A stretch of DNA of 64,000 nucleotides from a bacterium (GTDB lineage Bacteria; JAGOBX01): assembly GCA_029551925.1 (NCBI GenBank), contig JAKPEO010000034.1, forward strand, positions 1 to 64,000, given 5' to 3'. Within the stretch, counting starts at the first letter, position 1. The number at the start of each line of letters is the position of its first letter. A program made the translations under genes and the position numbers. The notes under the pieces are model-generated. The model did not search any database and was not told the DNA's origin. It was given only the letters and a program-made list of their open reading frames with translations. Shown here in pieces: positions 1 through 11,489 of the stretch.

Positions 1-1005
1 AGTTGTGCCTTTCATTACTTTCAAATTAATGCCTAAATCTAAATTATTAATTTTAAATATATTTTCTCTGCCATAAGATAATGCTACTTCTGTGAGCCAT
101 AAGCCGTTGAACGCTAAACTTGTAGCATTGCTATCAATAGAATTTCCAGAAGATGTGCCGGTTTCAATATCTATTGCAGTTTGAACAAGTATCGGTAATG
201 CAAAATTTAATGACGATTGGTCAAGATAATATGTTTTGCCATCTTTGTCAGTTAAAGAAAGTGTGTTTTTATATAAACTCGCTTGATATACTAATTCATT
301 TGCCAAATCTTGCGCTGTTACACCACCGCCAAGATTAATGCCAGATCCTGAAATCATTTGTGCAAGAGATACTGCCAGGGTTGAATCCGCTCCTGTTAAT
401 GCAGCAGCAGCGCCGCCGCCAATCCCACGCACACCTGCTTGTATAACAGCAAAATCTTTTAATTGCGTTAATACTGTATCGTTAGAAGAAACATTGTTTT
501 TTCCCACACCAAAAGCGATATTTTGCAAATCAACATTCGGATCAGCAAAAACATAAATACCTGAATTAACGCTTATTCCCCAATTTTTAAAACGAACAGC
601 TAATGCGCCGCCGCCTTGCATTAATATACCAGCGCCCGGTTTGTCTATATCGCCAAGCTGCTTCAATAAATCCACTGCTTTTGCATATTCAGCTGCTGTT
701 AAGTTCGAACCGGTTTTATTACTGATAGAAAAATTATTACCGCGTTTGTAAATTTCTTCTGCTTCTTTAAGAATATCTTTTGTAGTCAAAAGATTAAAAC
801 CAAACGGCACTTGAATATCTATACCTTTCCTTTGGCTCGCTAATCCTGCAGGATTATAAAATGCGCCGATTGCATCTTGCGCAACTGCCGTAAACGCTCC
901 GCCCATCGCGGCAGAGCGAGCGCTCTGATCAGCAAATTCAAGAGCAAACAGATTGCCTGCAATCAACAAAACAACCAATACGCACGCTAATAATTTTGTT
1001 TTTAT
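1..1005 (-). CDS. Outer-membrane beta-barrel protein (FadL/TraF-like), 3' end outside the window
   Basis: The gene reads on the minus strand from about 1005 to the left edge, giving 335 residues without a stop. It has a signal peptide (about residues 1-21, ending near LFA), then the phrase AAMGGAFTAVAQDAIGAFYN followed by PAGLA, which is the N-terminal hallmark of the OmpP1/FadL/TraF_2/PorV group of outer-membrane barrels. It probably sits in the outer membrane; the ligand is unknown. The start is odd: a perfect AAGGAGG at 1013-1019 lies 7 bases upstream of an ATA codon (1003-1005). An in-frame TAA overlaps that Shine-Dalgarno, no ATG or GTG in frame gives a signal peptide, and the first in-frame ATG falls after the signal sequence. 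A TTG about nine codons in is the alternative. A promoter is visible at 1046-1073. Confidence 0.75.
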   Translation of the reverse strand, partial: MKTKLLACVLVVLLIAGNLFALEFADQSARSAAMGGAFTAVAQDAIGAFYNPAGLASQRKGIDIQVPFGFNLLTTKDILKEAEEIYKRGNNFSISNKTGSNLTAAEYAKAVDLLKQLGDIDKPGAGILMQGGGALAVRFKNWGISVNSGIYVFADPNVDLQNIAFGVGKNNVSSNDTVLTQLKDFAVIQAGVRGIGGGAAAALTGADSTLAVSLAQMISGSGINLGGGVTAQDLANELVYQASLYKNTLSLTDKDGKTYYLDQSSLNFALPILVQTAIDIETGTSSGNSIDSNATSLAFNGLWLTEVALSYGRENIFKINNLDLGINLKVMKGTT

Positions 1006-1045
1006 AAAAAATCCTCCTTATTACTTCTTAATTAATTCTGTATTA

Positions 1046-1073
1046 ATTGTATAAAAAAAAAATAAAAAATCAA
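1046..1073 (-). promoter_or_regulatory. Candidate sigma-70 promoter for the outer-membrane protein gene
   Basis: On the minus strand TTGATT (1068-1073), a 16-base spacer and TACAAT (1046-1051) stand about 40 bases upstream of the start codon, leaving a leader of roughly 35 bases that holds the perfect Shine-Dalgarno. Motif inspection only. Confidence 0.4.
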
Positions 1074-1268
1074 AGTTTTTTTTCAAGTATTGGAAAATTA
1101 TTTTATTAGAGTTATTGAAATGTATAAAGATAAAAAAATAAAAAAAAACAGATACAGATAAAATATTTTTAATTTTTTATAACTTCGTATCTAATTAATT
1201 TAAACATTGAAGAGAATTATGAAGATAATTATAAAATAATAAAAAAATTTTTTTTATTTTTGCGTTCT

Positions 1269-1313
1269 TTGCGTCTCTGCGGTGAATTTTGTCTTTTCAC
1301 CGTAGAGACGCAA
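1269..1313. repeat. Large inverted repeat of the CGCAGAGACGC type
   Basis: Two 18-base arms (1269-1286 and 1296-1313) with a single mismatch and a 9-base loop. The arm core GCGTCTCTGCGGTGAA belongs to a sequence family that recurs, more or less decayed, at about 4605-4692, 36865-36915, 49195-49215 and 49393-49455. It lies just 3' of the TonB receptor gene and may act as a transcript 3' end, but no U-tract follows directly on the minus strand, so a canonical intrinsic terminator is not supported. Confidence 0.75.
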
Positions 1314-1338
1314 AAACTGGAATGATAACTTTTATAAA

Positions 1339-3891
1339 TTAAAATTTATAACTCACTGTTGCAATATATTTATCGCCGGTCTTTTCGCCGAACGCATATT
1401 GTCTGCGGTCTGGTCTCAAACTCGCAGATAATGCAAATTCGCCGTTGTTATTGAATATTGTCTTTGCTAATCTTAAATTTATAAACATATATGCTTTAAC
1501 ATTTTCATAACTTATACTCTGTGCGCTCATTTTATAAAGCTCGCCGTTAACAGCGCGCGCTGCTGCTGAACCTATCTGGGTATCAGATAAAGTGGTCGAA
1601 GTTCCAGCTATATTCACACTATGATTACCGCCTAAAGATGTTCCGCTGGCTGCTATTAAAAACGATGCTTCTGTATCTGTCATAATAGCTGCTAATGCTG
1701 AAAATGGTGTAAATGCTATTGACACCACATTGCCGCCTAATTTTTCATAAATATATGCACCGTCTTTTAAATATTTATCTTTATATAAATCTGTCGACCG
1801 CGCAAGCACAAACGCGCCGGCATTAGCCGATAAATCTTTATTAATCTGCGCTAATGTCTGGTCCATTACATTAGTAATCGATACTTCCGAAGAACTTACA
1901 TAATTAACAGTGCCTGAAAAACTCCAGCCATTAGAGAATTTATTGAATGTTCCGATAGTAGCCAATTGCGAAGGCGTGCCTTTATAATCTCTATCTTGAA
2001 ACTTCGCATTTTGATAAGAATAACTGCCGAATAATCTTGTTGATTTACTCAAATTATAATTCATACCTAATTCTAAACCATTAGCTTTGAATTTTCCTTG
2101 AAGATTAACAGAACTCAAATCTAATGCTGATGCAGTTTGCGCTTGTAGTGGTATTGCAGTGCCGCCAATATAAATTGTAGGATTAAGAGGATGCCAGCTC
2201 AAACTATCGTGAGTATCAACATTATACGCTATCATATCTTTTGTCTGATAGTGATATAAATTAACATCTAAATTCAATTTTTTGAAAATTGTCGAATAGC
2301 CCAATTCATAAGATTTAATAGTCATAGGATTTAGATTTTCATTTGGTATTAATCTAATAATCGGAGCTAAACCTCCGCCAGGTAAAGTGCCTGCTGAAAA
2401 TTGAGCGTTAGTAAATAAATCTGCAATAAACGGCGCGCGTATTGCCTGTGAATACATTAATCTAACAGTATGTTCATCTTTTGGCTTATAAAATAAAATT
2501 GATTGCGGCGAAAATTTTGCTTTATCCGGTGTATCGTATTTATCCCATCTTGTTCCTACAATCCATTTGAGATTATCAGTAAGTTTGAGTTCGTTATTAA
2601 AAAATCCGGCGATAAACCGCTGCTCTTTTTCTTTCATATCGCGGAAATATACATCATCAGCCCGACTTTTAACTTCACGCCAGTTGATACCAGCCACTAA
2701 AATATCATTATCAGAAATTTGAAATACATTTTGAATATCCAAATCAGTAGAGTTCCAACTCATACCGTCCTGATCGTCTTCTGTCCCTTTGGTAGTTTTA
2801 GCATAATCTCCTAATATTCCATTTATATTTGATAATGCTACTTTCAAATCCTTCCATTGATAAGTTAATTTAATTACATTTTGTTCGAAATTATCATAAT
2901 TACAAATCATCAAATCGCCAGAAGTGCCAGTTAAATTCACGCTGCTGCCTTCACTGCGTCCTAACTGCAAATTCAAAAGCGCATCATCATTAAATTTATA
3001 CTGCATAAATGATGATATACGATAAGCGTCTAATGCTTTTTTAGATACTTTCGGATAATCAGGATTAAGCGGAAATCCTGCATCCGGCGATGCTAATAAT
3101 GAGTGGCGATTTTCTTCATATCTTTTATAAGTATGATTATAAGACATATTATCAAACGCATATTTTCTCGTTAAATCTGTGCTTATGCGATACGAAAATT
3201 TCGAACCGTCTTGACCATAACGGATAGATGTCAAATTACCAAATCGATTGTCGTCTAATTTTGAAGTAGATGCGGCATTAAGAACTAATCCTGATGATAC
3301 ATAAAATCCTGCAGTTTTTTTATAATCTTTTGTTATAATATTTATAACACCAGTAACAGCATTCGCGCCGAATAGCGCCGACGCTGGGCCGCGCACAACT
3401 TCGATTCTGTCAATATCATCAACAGTAATAGGTAAAAATTCCCAGAATGTTCCGCCGAATACATCATTAAAATATGATCGTCCATCAATCATAACAAGTA
3501 TATTGCGCGAATACGAAGCAAATGCTCCCGCTTCTTTTGGCCCGTTAGTTAATCCGCGAATTGCGACATCTTGCTGACCGTTGGTTGTTTCTTGAACATA
3601 TACCCCCGGCACCATTCGCAATACTTCCGCGATACTTTGAGCACCATACATTTTTATGTCATCTGCTGTAATAACAGAAATCGCAACTGGCGCGTCGCTT
3701 AATTTCTGTGCGCGCTTTGACGCTGATACTACTATCTGCTCTTCTACTTTAAAGAACGCTTCTTCGCTTGCGTCATCATCAGTAAAAGCATTGATTAACG
3801 GAGCATTGAAAATAATGAAACTAAATATAATCAGCAAACACACTAATTTAAAAAACACGCTAATTTTTTGGAAAAATTCTGGTTTTGCCAT
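1339..3891 (-). CDS. TonB-dependent outer-membrane receptor
   Basis: An 850-residue outer-membrane active-transport receptor. It has a signal peptide with a long hydrophobic core, then a plug domain with VVSASKR (a TonB-box-like region), APVAISVITADDI, EVLRMVPGVYVQ, VRGPASALFGANAVTGVINI, and a C-terminal barrel whose last strand ends in an aromatic residue (VSYKF), as expected for BAM-assembled proteins. The substrate (siderophore, vitamin or glycan) cannot be told from sequence, and no TonB/ExbBD or ABC transporter is nearby. The start is set at the ATG of MAKPEFF because GGAGGG (3898-3903) stands 6 bases upstream; the open frame continues 45 codons further but without signal-peptide character or a ribosome site. 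Confidence 0.92.
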   Translation of the reverse strand: MAKPEFFQKISVFFKLVCLLIIFSFIIFNAPLINAFTDDDASEEAFFKVEEQIVVSASKRAQKLSDAPVAISVITADDIKMYGAQSIAEVLRMVPGVYVQETTNGQQDVAIRGLTNGPKEAGAFASYSRNILVMIDGRSYFNDVFGGTFWEFLPITVDDIDRIEVVRGPASALFGANAVTGVINIITKDYKKTAGFYVSSGLVLNAASTSKLDDNRFGNLTSIRYGQDGSKFSYRISTDLTRKYAFDNMSYNHTYKRYEENRHSLLASPDAGFPLNPDYPKVSKKALDAYRISSFMQYKFNDDALLNLQLGRSEGSSVNLTGTSGDLMICNYDNFEQNVIKLTYQWKDLKVALSNINGILGDYAKTTKGTEDDQDGMSWNSTDLDIQNVFQISDNDILVAGINWREVKSRADDVYFRDMKEKEQRFIAGFFNNELKLTDNLKWIVGTRWDKYDTPDKAKFSPQSILFYKPKDEHTVRLMYSQAIRAPFIADLFTNAQFSAGTLPGGGLAPIIRLIPNENLNPMTIKSYELGYSTIFKKLNLDVNLYHYQTKDMIAYNVDTHDSLSWHPLNPTIYIGGTAIPLQAQTASALDLSSVNLQGKFKANGLELGMNYNLSKSTRLFGSYSYQNAKFQDRDYKGTPSQLATIGTFNKFSNGWSFSGTVNYVSSSEVSITNVMDQTLAQINKDLSANAGAFVLARSTDLYKDKYLKDGAYIYEKLGGNVVSIAFTPFSALAAIMTDTEASFLIAASGTSLGGNHSVNIAGTSTTLSDTQIGSAAARAVNGELYKMSAQSISYENVKAYMFINLRLAKTIFNNNGEFALSASLRPDRRQYAFGEKTGDKYIATVSYKF

Positions 3892-3966
3892 ATCATACCC
3901 TCCAATAACTTTTTTTTTAATTAGGAGCAATTTTAAAATAATAAAATAAAAAAAACAACTGTTTTT

Positions 3967-3975
3967 TTTATACCA
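3967..3975 (-). promoter_or_regulatory. Extended -10 promoter element for the TonB receptor gene
   Basis: The minus strand reads TGGTATAAA (extended -10, TGnTATAAa), about 75 bases upstream of the chosen start. A TTGTCA lies further upstream at non-ideal spacing. Motif inspection only. Confidence 0.35.
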
Positions 3976-4462
3976 TTTTAAAACTAACAACATTGACAAG
4001 TGAAAAGAAAAGTAGACAAAAAACAAGAAAAAAATAATAGGAAATGAATTAAAAAAAACTTAAAATTTTATGCTGTTTTAGGATCAATAAGAATAGCATA
4101 TTTTAATGAATTCATTTCTTAAACCGATACTGCTTCAACAACTAAACTAACAAAGAAATATTAAAAAAAATCGCTAAAAAAATTAAAATATTAAAAAAAC
4201 AATGCTTCGCGATTTTCATTATAATAAAACCACATCAACTGCCAATATATCTGTTATAAAATTTTCAAAAATTATCAAATATGCCTTTAGCATACTTGTT
4301 TAAAACACTAAATAGTATTTATACTATATATTATTTTTGAAAAAATTATTTTTTCGTTTTTTATCATTTTTATTACCATTTTCCCTAAAATTTAGCACAA
4401 AATCTTTTTACATTTTTTATGATATTTCATATTTCAGGATTGTATTTTTTTTTATTTGGGTG

Positions 4463-4497
4463 TATTTGCAGGGAATTTTATTTTTTCACTGCAAATA
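4463..4497. repeat. Hairpin, 9-base arms
   Basis: TATTTGCAG (4463-4471) pairs exactly with CTGCAAATA (4489-4497) across a 17-base A+T-rich loop. It stands far from either flanking gene; it may be a relic of a small dispersed repeat. Confidence 0.5.
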
Positions 4498-4561
4498 TGC
4501 GAAGCGTGGAATGATTTTTATTCAACCACTTTGTAATTGATGTTGATTATAATTATTTTTA

Positions 4562-4581
4562 CCGCAGGTTCACACCTGCGG
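4562..4581. repeat. Short dispersed palindrome, copy 1
   Basis: CCGCAGGT and ACCTGCGG form 8-base arms around a 4-base loop, followed by CTA. A second copy with the same loop style and the same trailing ACTA/CTA is at 8954-8971, and a variant at 49286-49303. Confidence 0.75.
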
Positions 4582-4787
4582 CTATTTTATTAAAAGCCTT
4601 TGGCGTTTTTTTTTCTTCTTTGCGGAGTTTGAGTGAATCTTTGAAATCTTTTCTTTGCGGTAAATTTTTCTTAATCGCAAAATGTCTCTGCGGTATTTTT
4701 TTTACTTCCATCATTTTTTTCTTGAATGTCAAAAAAAAGCAATTAATATTATTATCATTATTTTTTTATTAATAGCAGGATTTATAA

Positions 4788-6116
4788 ATGACTAAAAATA
4801 TCAATATTATTGGCGCTGGATTAGCGGGCTGCGAAGCGGCATTACAATTAGCTAATGCTGGATTCAAAGTAAATCTTTATGAAATGAAACCATCTGAATA
4901 TTCGCCTGCGCATAAATTAAAGGATTTTGCCGAACTTGTATGTTCTAATTCTTTAAAATCAATGGAACCGCATAATGCGCACGGTTTGTTAAAACAAGAA
5001 TTGCTAAAATTAAATAGTTATTTAATAAAAACCGCATTTGAGATGAAAATCCCAGGCGGAAAAGCGCTGACCGTTGATAGAATACAATTTGCAAAAAAAA
5101 TAACTGAATTACTTTCTACAAATAAAAATATCAAAATTATCAATCAGCGCGTAGATGAAATTTTTGAAGATGAAATTAATATAATTGCTGCCGGGCCATT
5201 AATCACTCATACATTATTTAACAATTTAAAAAAATATACAGGCGAAGACACATTATTTTTTTTTGATGCAATTGCTCCGATTATTTATTATGAAAGTATT
5301 GATTTTAATAATGAAGCGATTATTCTCGGAAACAGATACGGCGAATTTGACGAAGGCGATTATATAAATATTCTCTTAAATAAAGCACAATATTCAGAAT
5401 TTTATAATGATTTGATTAATGCAGAATTACATAATCCCGCTGATTTTGAAAAAGACAAATTTTTCGAGGGCTGTATGCCTATTGAAGAATTAGCAAAACG
5501 CGGATTTGATACTCTGCGTTTTGGCCCAATGAAACCAGTAGGTTTTCATTACAAAGACGGCGGCAGACCATTTGCCGTTGTTCAATTACGGCGCGAAGAT
5601 GCGGCTAATACATTATACAATTTTGTCGGATTTCAAACGCGTTTAAAATATGGTGAACAAGAACGAATACTCAAAAAATTGCCTGGCTTAACTAATATTG
5701 AATTTGCTCGAAAAGGCAGTATGCACAGAAATAGTTATATTAATTCTCCGAAATGTCTTACTCAATTTTTAAACTTAAAAAATCACAATAATATTTTTAT
5801 ATGCGGGCAATTATGCGGCGTAGAGGGATATGTAGAATCAATAGCAACAGGATTAGTCGCGGCTCTCAATTGCGGCAATTTTATAAACTATGGAAAATAT
5901 TTAGAACTACCTGATTGCACTATTATAAAGTCACTAATAAATTATATAACTAATCCTGTAAACGCAAAAAAATTCCAACCTATGAACGCTAATTTTGGTA
6001 TATTGCCGCAGTTATCAATTCCAGAAAAAAACAAAAAAAAACGCTATGAGTTATATGCCCAGCGGTCATTAGAAGCATTAGATAATTTCAAAATTCAATA
6101 TGCCAAATTATCATAG
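4788..6116 (+). CDS. trmFO: tRNA (uracil-54-C5) methyltransferase, folate/FAD-dependent
   Basis: A 442-residue flavoprotein that makes ribothymidine at position 54 of tRNA, using methylenetetrahydrofolate as carbon donor and FADH2 as reductant. It starts with the FAD-binding IIGAGLAGCEAALQLANAG and shows family-typical stretches: VNLYEMKP, FAELVCSNSLKS, HGLLKQEL, IPGGKALTVDR, FEGCMPIEELA, GFQTRLKYGEQ and GQLCGVEGYVES. Length and motif order match TrmFO throughout. This enzyme replaces SAM-dependent TrmA in several phyla, which helps narrow the host. A weak AGGA precedes the ATG. The gene stands alone, followed by clpB after a 150-base gap. Confidence 0.95.
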   Translation: MTKNINIIGAGLAGCEAALQLANAGFKVNLYEMKPSEYSPAHKLKDFAELVCSNSLKSMEPHNAHGLLKQELLKLNSYLIKTAFEMKIPGGKALTVDRIQFAKKITELLSTNKNIKIINQRVDEIFEDEINIIAAGPLITHTLFNNLKKYTGEDTLFFFDAIAPIIYYESIDFNNEAIILGNRYGEFDEGDYINILLNKAQYSEFYNDLINAELHNPADFEKDKFFEGCMPIEELAKRGFDTLRFGPMKPVGFHYKDGGRPFAVVQLRREDAANTLYNFVGFQTRLKYGEQERILKKLPGLTNIEFARKGSMHRNSYINSPKCLTQFLNLKNHNNIFICGQLCGVEGYVESIATGLVAALNCGNFINYGKYLELPDCTIIKSLINYITNPVNAKKFQPMNANFGILPQLSIPEKNKKKRYELYAQRSLEALDNFKIQYAKLS

Positions 6117-6267
6117 TTTCTATCAATATTTGGCATAACATAATGTCAGCCAAAAAAATCAAAATATAATAATTTATTGATAATTAAAGATGATCTAATA
6201 TTTTTTATTACTTTGCTTTAATTTTGCATACTAAAAAAACAGACTTTTTTAGGGGCGTGAAATATTT

Positions 6268-8856
<2,589 letters not shown>

Positions 8857-8953
8857 AATAGCCAGAGATCATCTATAAATTATTGGTCACAAACAGAAAA
8901 AATAAATAATTATTCAACTCTGTCAGTGCTGAATTTTATCTTTATCTTTTTTC

Positions 8954-8971
8954 CGCAGGTTTACACCTGCG
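8954..8971. repeat. Short dispersed palindrome, copy 2
   Basis: CGCAGGT (8954-8960) and ACCTGCG (8965-8971), followed by ACTA. It is nearly identical to 4562-4584 and lies in the gap after clpB. Confidence 0.75.
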
Positions 8972-9013
8972 ACTAATATTTTTCAACTGCTCAAGCGGCT
9001 GCATAATATATTG

Positions 9014-9032
9014 GTCAGGCAAGATGTTTGAC
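9014..9032. repeat. Dispersed hairpin of the caAGATg type, copy 1
   Basis: GTCAGGCA and TGTTTGAC (6 of 8 pairs) around AGA. Read on the other strand it matches the perfect hairpin at 49233-49257 (TGTCAAGCA-TCT-TGCTTGACA). The two are members of one small dispersed family. Confidence 0.55.
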
Positions 9033-9132
9033 ATACAATTAAAAATCACATCTATTCATTAGTGTGTTAATCATATTGGAATTTTTTAAAAGTGCGCCTA
9101 AAAAAATGTTTCAATAAAACCAATTTCAAAAT

Positions 9133-9747
9133 TTATTTCACTGCAATATCATACACTATTTTTTTATTGCGCAAAACATAATCGAGTCCTGAAACCCAAG
9201 TGGCAATAAATGTTATTACCATCAAAGTAATAGGCACATACTTATTAATAATTATCATCACTGACGGTAGCGGCTTTACCGTATAATTTGTAAAATATAA
9301 ATTAATAATACAAATCAATAAAATAGTGATAATTGCTATAAATTGCGAGACAGTCTTTAATTTTCCTAATTTTGAAGTAACTAATTCGGTTTTATAATAT
9401 AATGACAGCGTGCGCAATCCTGATACTGTAAATTCGCGGATAATAATCAAACTTACAAGCCAGGCCGGAATATTAAAATATTGCGTTTCTTTAACAAAAA
9501 AAACATAAGCGGTCACAGTCAAAACTTTATCTGCAAGCGGATCGACTACTCTACCGTAATTGCTTTCCTGTTTCTGCATTCGCGCAAGTTTACCGTCATA
9601 TAAATCTGTTATTGCGGCTGCTAAAAATACCACAAGTGAAAAAATCCGACAATATAAATTATCAAATACCATAAAAGCAACAAATAAAAATGACAACATA
9701 AATCTCAACATTGTCAATTTATTCGCTATATTATGCATCAGTGCCAT
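9133..9747 (-). CDS. pgsA: CDP-diacylglycerol--glycerol-3-phosphate 3-phosphatidyltransferase
   Basis: Makes phosphatidylglycerol-phosphate, the first step to phosphatidylglycerol and cardiolipin, in the inner membrane. The CDP-alcohol phosphotransferase signature D-x2-D-G-x2-A-R-x8-G-x3-D-x3-D is complete (DLYDGKLAR ... GRVVDPLAD). The 204 residues, several hydrophobic segments and the N-terminus NIANKLTMLRF are typical of PgsA. The ATG at 9747 is annotated; an ATG three codons later (MHNIANKL) resembles family starts more closely. It begins 2 bases after the rimO stop, so the genes are probably cotranscribed and translationally coupled. Confidence 0.92.
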   Translation of the reverse strand: MALMHNIANKLTMLRFMLSFLFVAFMVFDNLYCRIFSLVVFLAAAITDLYDGKLARMQKQESNYGRVVDPLADKVLTVTAYVFFVKETQYFNIPAWLVSLIIIREFTVSGLRTLSLYYKTELVTSKLGKLKTVSQFIAIITILLICIINLYFTNYTVKPLPSVMIIINKYVPITLMVITFIATWVSGLDYVLRNKKIVYDIAVK

Positions 9748-9749
9748 TT

Positions 9750-11030
9750 TTAAATCAATTCTCCAAATAAGTCATAATCAAATGATTGAATAATCTTTAT
9801 ATTATAAAATTTATTTAAGTCAATATTTTTTTTTGTTTTGAATAAAATATATCCGTCTATTTCAGGCGCATTGTATTCATTTCTCGCTAAATATAATTTA
9901 TTTTTTTCATCATAGCCGTCTATTAAAATCTTTTGAATAGTTCCAATATATTTTTTATTTTGCGCGCGACTGATATTCTGCTGCTGCTTCATTACCAAAT
10001 CGAATCTTTTTTCTTTTAAAGCGTCTGAGATTTTGCCGTTAAGATTATATGAATAAGTATCCACTTCGTCTGAATATTTAAAACAGCCGAGTTTATCAAA
10101 CCGCAATATTTTCAAAGTTTCAAGCATCCGCTTAAATATCTTTTGCGTTTCGTTCGGATAGCCGACTATCACTGCGCTTCTTAGTGCGATATTTGGATTA
10201 TATTTTCTAATAAAATCCACTAATTCAATAATTTTATTTTTATTATAAGGTCTGCGCATCGCTTTTAATATTTCGGTTTCTGTATGCTGTATCGGCATAT
10301 CAATATATTTACATATTTTTTCATTATCGCTGATAAATTTTATCAAAGATTTTGTAATGCCGTCAGGATTGAGATACATCAATCTTATTCTATAATCAAA
10401 CTTAAATTCAAGCATTTTTTTTAATAACTCAATCAACCCATATTTTATTTTAATATCTTTGCCGTAATAACAAGTATCCTGCGAGACAATAATCAATTCC
10501 TTAATTTTTCGTTTCAATAAATATTCAGTTTCTGCAAGTATCGAATCAATCGAGCGACTGACATATCTGCCCTTGATTTTCGGAATAGTACAATATCCGC
10601 ATTTTTTATTACAACCGTCTGAAATCTTTATATACGCATAATCTAATTTTTCTTTATTTGTCCGATATATAAAATTTTCATTTTGATTTCTAAAACTCAA
10701 TAAATGATAAGCAATATCATTCAGCGGTGCTATTATAATTTTATCTTGAAATTTATCTATCAGCATTTCTTTATTGCGATTTATATAACAGCCGGTAACA
10801 ACTACTGTCTGCTTAGTTTTTTTCGTTTGCAAGATTTTTTTTATAACTTCGTCAGATTGATTAATCGCGGGCTGGATAAATGCGCAAGTATTGACAATTA
10901 TATAATCTGCAATTGCTATTTTTTCGGTTTCTATTAAGCGTCCAAATAATTGTTTGCGTATAGCATCGGATTCAACATCATTTTTCGGACAGCCCAAAGT
11001 GATTATATAATACTTTTTTTTTGGCGGCAT
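9750..11030 (-). CDS. rimO: Ribosomal protein S12 methylthiotransferase
   Basis: A 426-residue radical-SAM methylthiotransferase that modifies the conserved aspartate of ribosomal protein S12. The N-terminal MTTase domain has its three cluster cysteines (C14 in LGCPKN, C49, C81). The radical-SAM CxxxCxxC is C140, C144, C147 (SDGCNKKCGYC), followed by TIPKIKGRYVSR, which is the RimO rather than the MiaB form. A C-terminal TRAM domain (from about 355) ends in YDLFGELI. No Shine-Dalgarno is visible. It lies between the fliJ-like gene (9 bases upstream) and pgsA. Confidence 0.93.
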   Translation of the reverse strand: MPPKKKYYIITLGCPKNDVESDAIRKQLFGRLIETEKIAIADYIIVNTCAFIQPAINQSDEVIKKILQTKKTKQTVVVTGCYINRNKEMLIDKFQDKIIIAPLNDIAYHLLSFRNQNENFIYRTNKEKLDYAYIKISDGCNKKCGYCTIPKIKGRYVSRSIDSILAETEYLLKRKIKELIIVSQDTCYYGKDIKIKYGLIELLKKMLEFKFDYRIRLMYLNPDGITKSLIKFISDNEKICKYIDMPIQHTETEILKAMRRPYNKNKIIELVDFIRKYNPNIALRSAVIVGYPNETQKIFKRMLETLKILRFDKLGCFKYSDEVDTYSYNLNGKISDALKEKRFDLVMKQQQNISRAQNKKYIGTIQKILIDGYDEKNKLYLARNEYNAPEIDGYILFKTKKNIDLNKFYNIKIIQSFDYDLFGELI

Positions 11031-11039
11031 ATTGAGTTA

Positions 11040-11489
11040 TTATTTTTCTAATTGTTTCCTTAAATATTGATTTGTCCCGATTTCATCAAGCGTAAGATTC
11101 TCTTTATATTCCAAATCTTTTAAAAATTTAGCGTATTGTTTTTCTTTTAATTTTTCGAGGACTTTAACTTTCTGCATTGCAATCATAACCTGCTTTTTTT
11201 TAGCGGATATTTCATTATTCAATTGTATTATTATTTTTTTTTGAATATCTATATCGCTTGAAATTTTTTCTGTATAATGCTTTAATGATGTAATATGTCT
11301 GACATCAATACTACCAGTCAAACAATCTGTTAATGTTTTATATGTTTCTTCTAATGTTCTATACATATTTTTTAAATTTTCGGTCTCGCGATATAATTCG
11401 CTTTGCAATATCGCCAACTGATTCTCTAATTTTTCTAATGTATAATATCTAATCTTTAATAATCTCTCAAATTTAAAAACAAACTTCAT
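11040..11489 (-). CDS. FliJ-like coiled-coil protein
   Basis: 149 residues, almost entirely helical and coiled coil. It begins FVFKFERLLKIR and ends with a VLEKLKEKQYAKFLKD segment plus an LDEIG tail, which fits FliJ, the soluble coiled-coil subunit of the flagellar export ATPase complex. No other flagellar gene is in the window, so the assignment rests on this one protein and a flagellum or another type III export system elsewhere would be required. The ATG at 11489 is taken; a TTG two codons upstream is possible. The start directly abuts the terminator of the upstream gene, and no ribosome site is visible. Confidence 0.65.
   Translation of the reverse strand: MKFVFKFERLLKIRYYTLEKLENQLAILQSELYRETENLKNMYRTLEETYKTLTDCLTGSIDVRHITSLKHYTEKISSDIDIQKKIIIQLNNEISAKKKQVMIAMQKVKVLEKLKEKQYAKFLKDLEYKENLTLDEIGTNQYLRKQLEK

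Larger units (their letters stand above)
1006..1338. other. Gene-free gap with promoter and a hairpin repeat
   Basis: The 333 bases between the two outer-membrane protein genes are very A+T-rich. They hold the Shine-Dalgarno and promoter of the left gene and the 18-bp-arm inverted repeat at 1269-1313. I see no coding potential. Confidence 0.6.
3892..4787. other. Long gene-free gap with several palindromes
   Basis: About 900 bases between divergent genes. It holds the receptor's Shine-Dalgarno and extended -10, a hairpin with 9-base arms (4463-4497), the CGCAGGT/ACCTGCG palindrome (4562-4581) and a decayed stretch of the CGCAGAGACGC repeat family (about 4605-4692). A 67-codon open frame at 4337-4540 spans the first hairpin, has no ribosome site and is not credible as a gene. 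Confidence 0.6.

Noticed and set aside
153-556. Two plus-strand open frames of 61 and 72 codons
   Set aside because: They are antisense shadows of the outer-membrane protein gene that reads 1005 to 1 on the minus strand and has signal peptide and family motifs.
1269-1313. Intrinsic terminator of the TonB receptor gene
   Set aside because: The stem is strong but on the minus strand the next bases are AGAACGCAAA, not a U-tract, and related sequences occur in other gaps; it is listed as a repeat.
4337-4540. 67-codon open frame in the long gap
   Set aside because: It is low-complexity Phe/Leu/Ile-rich translation of A+T-rich DNA, spans an inverted repeat and has no ribosome site.
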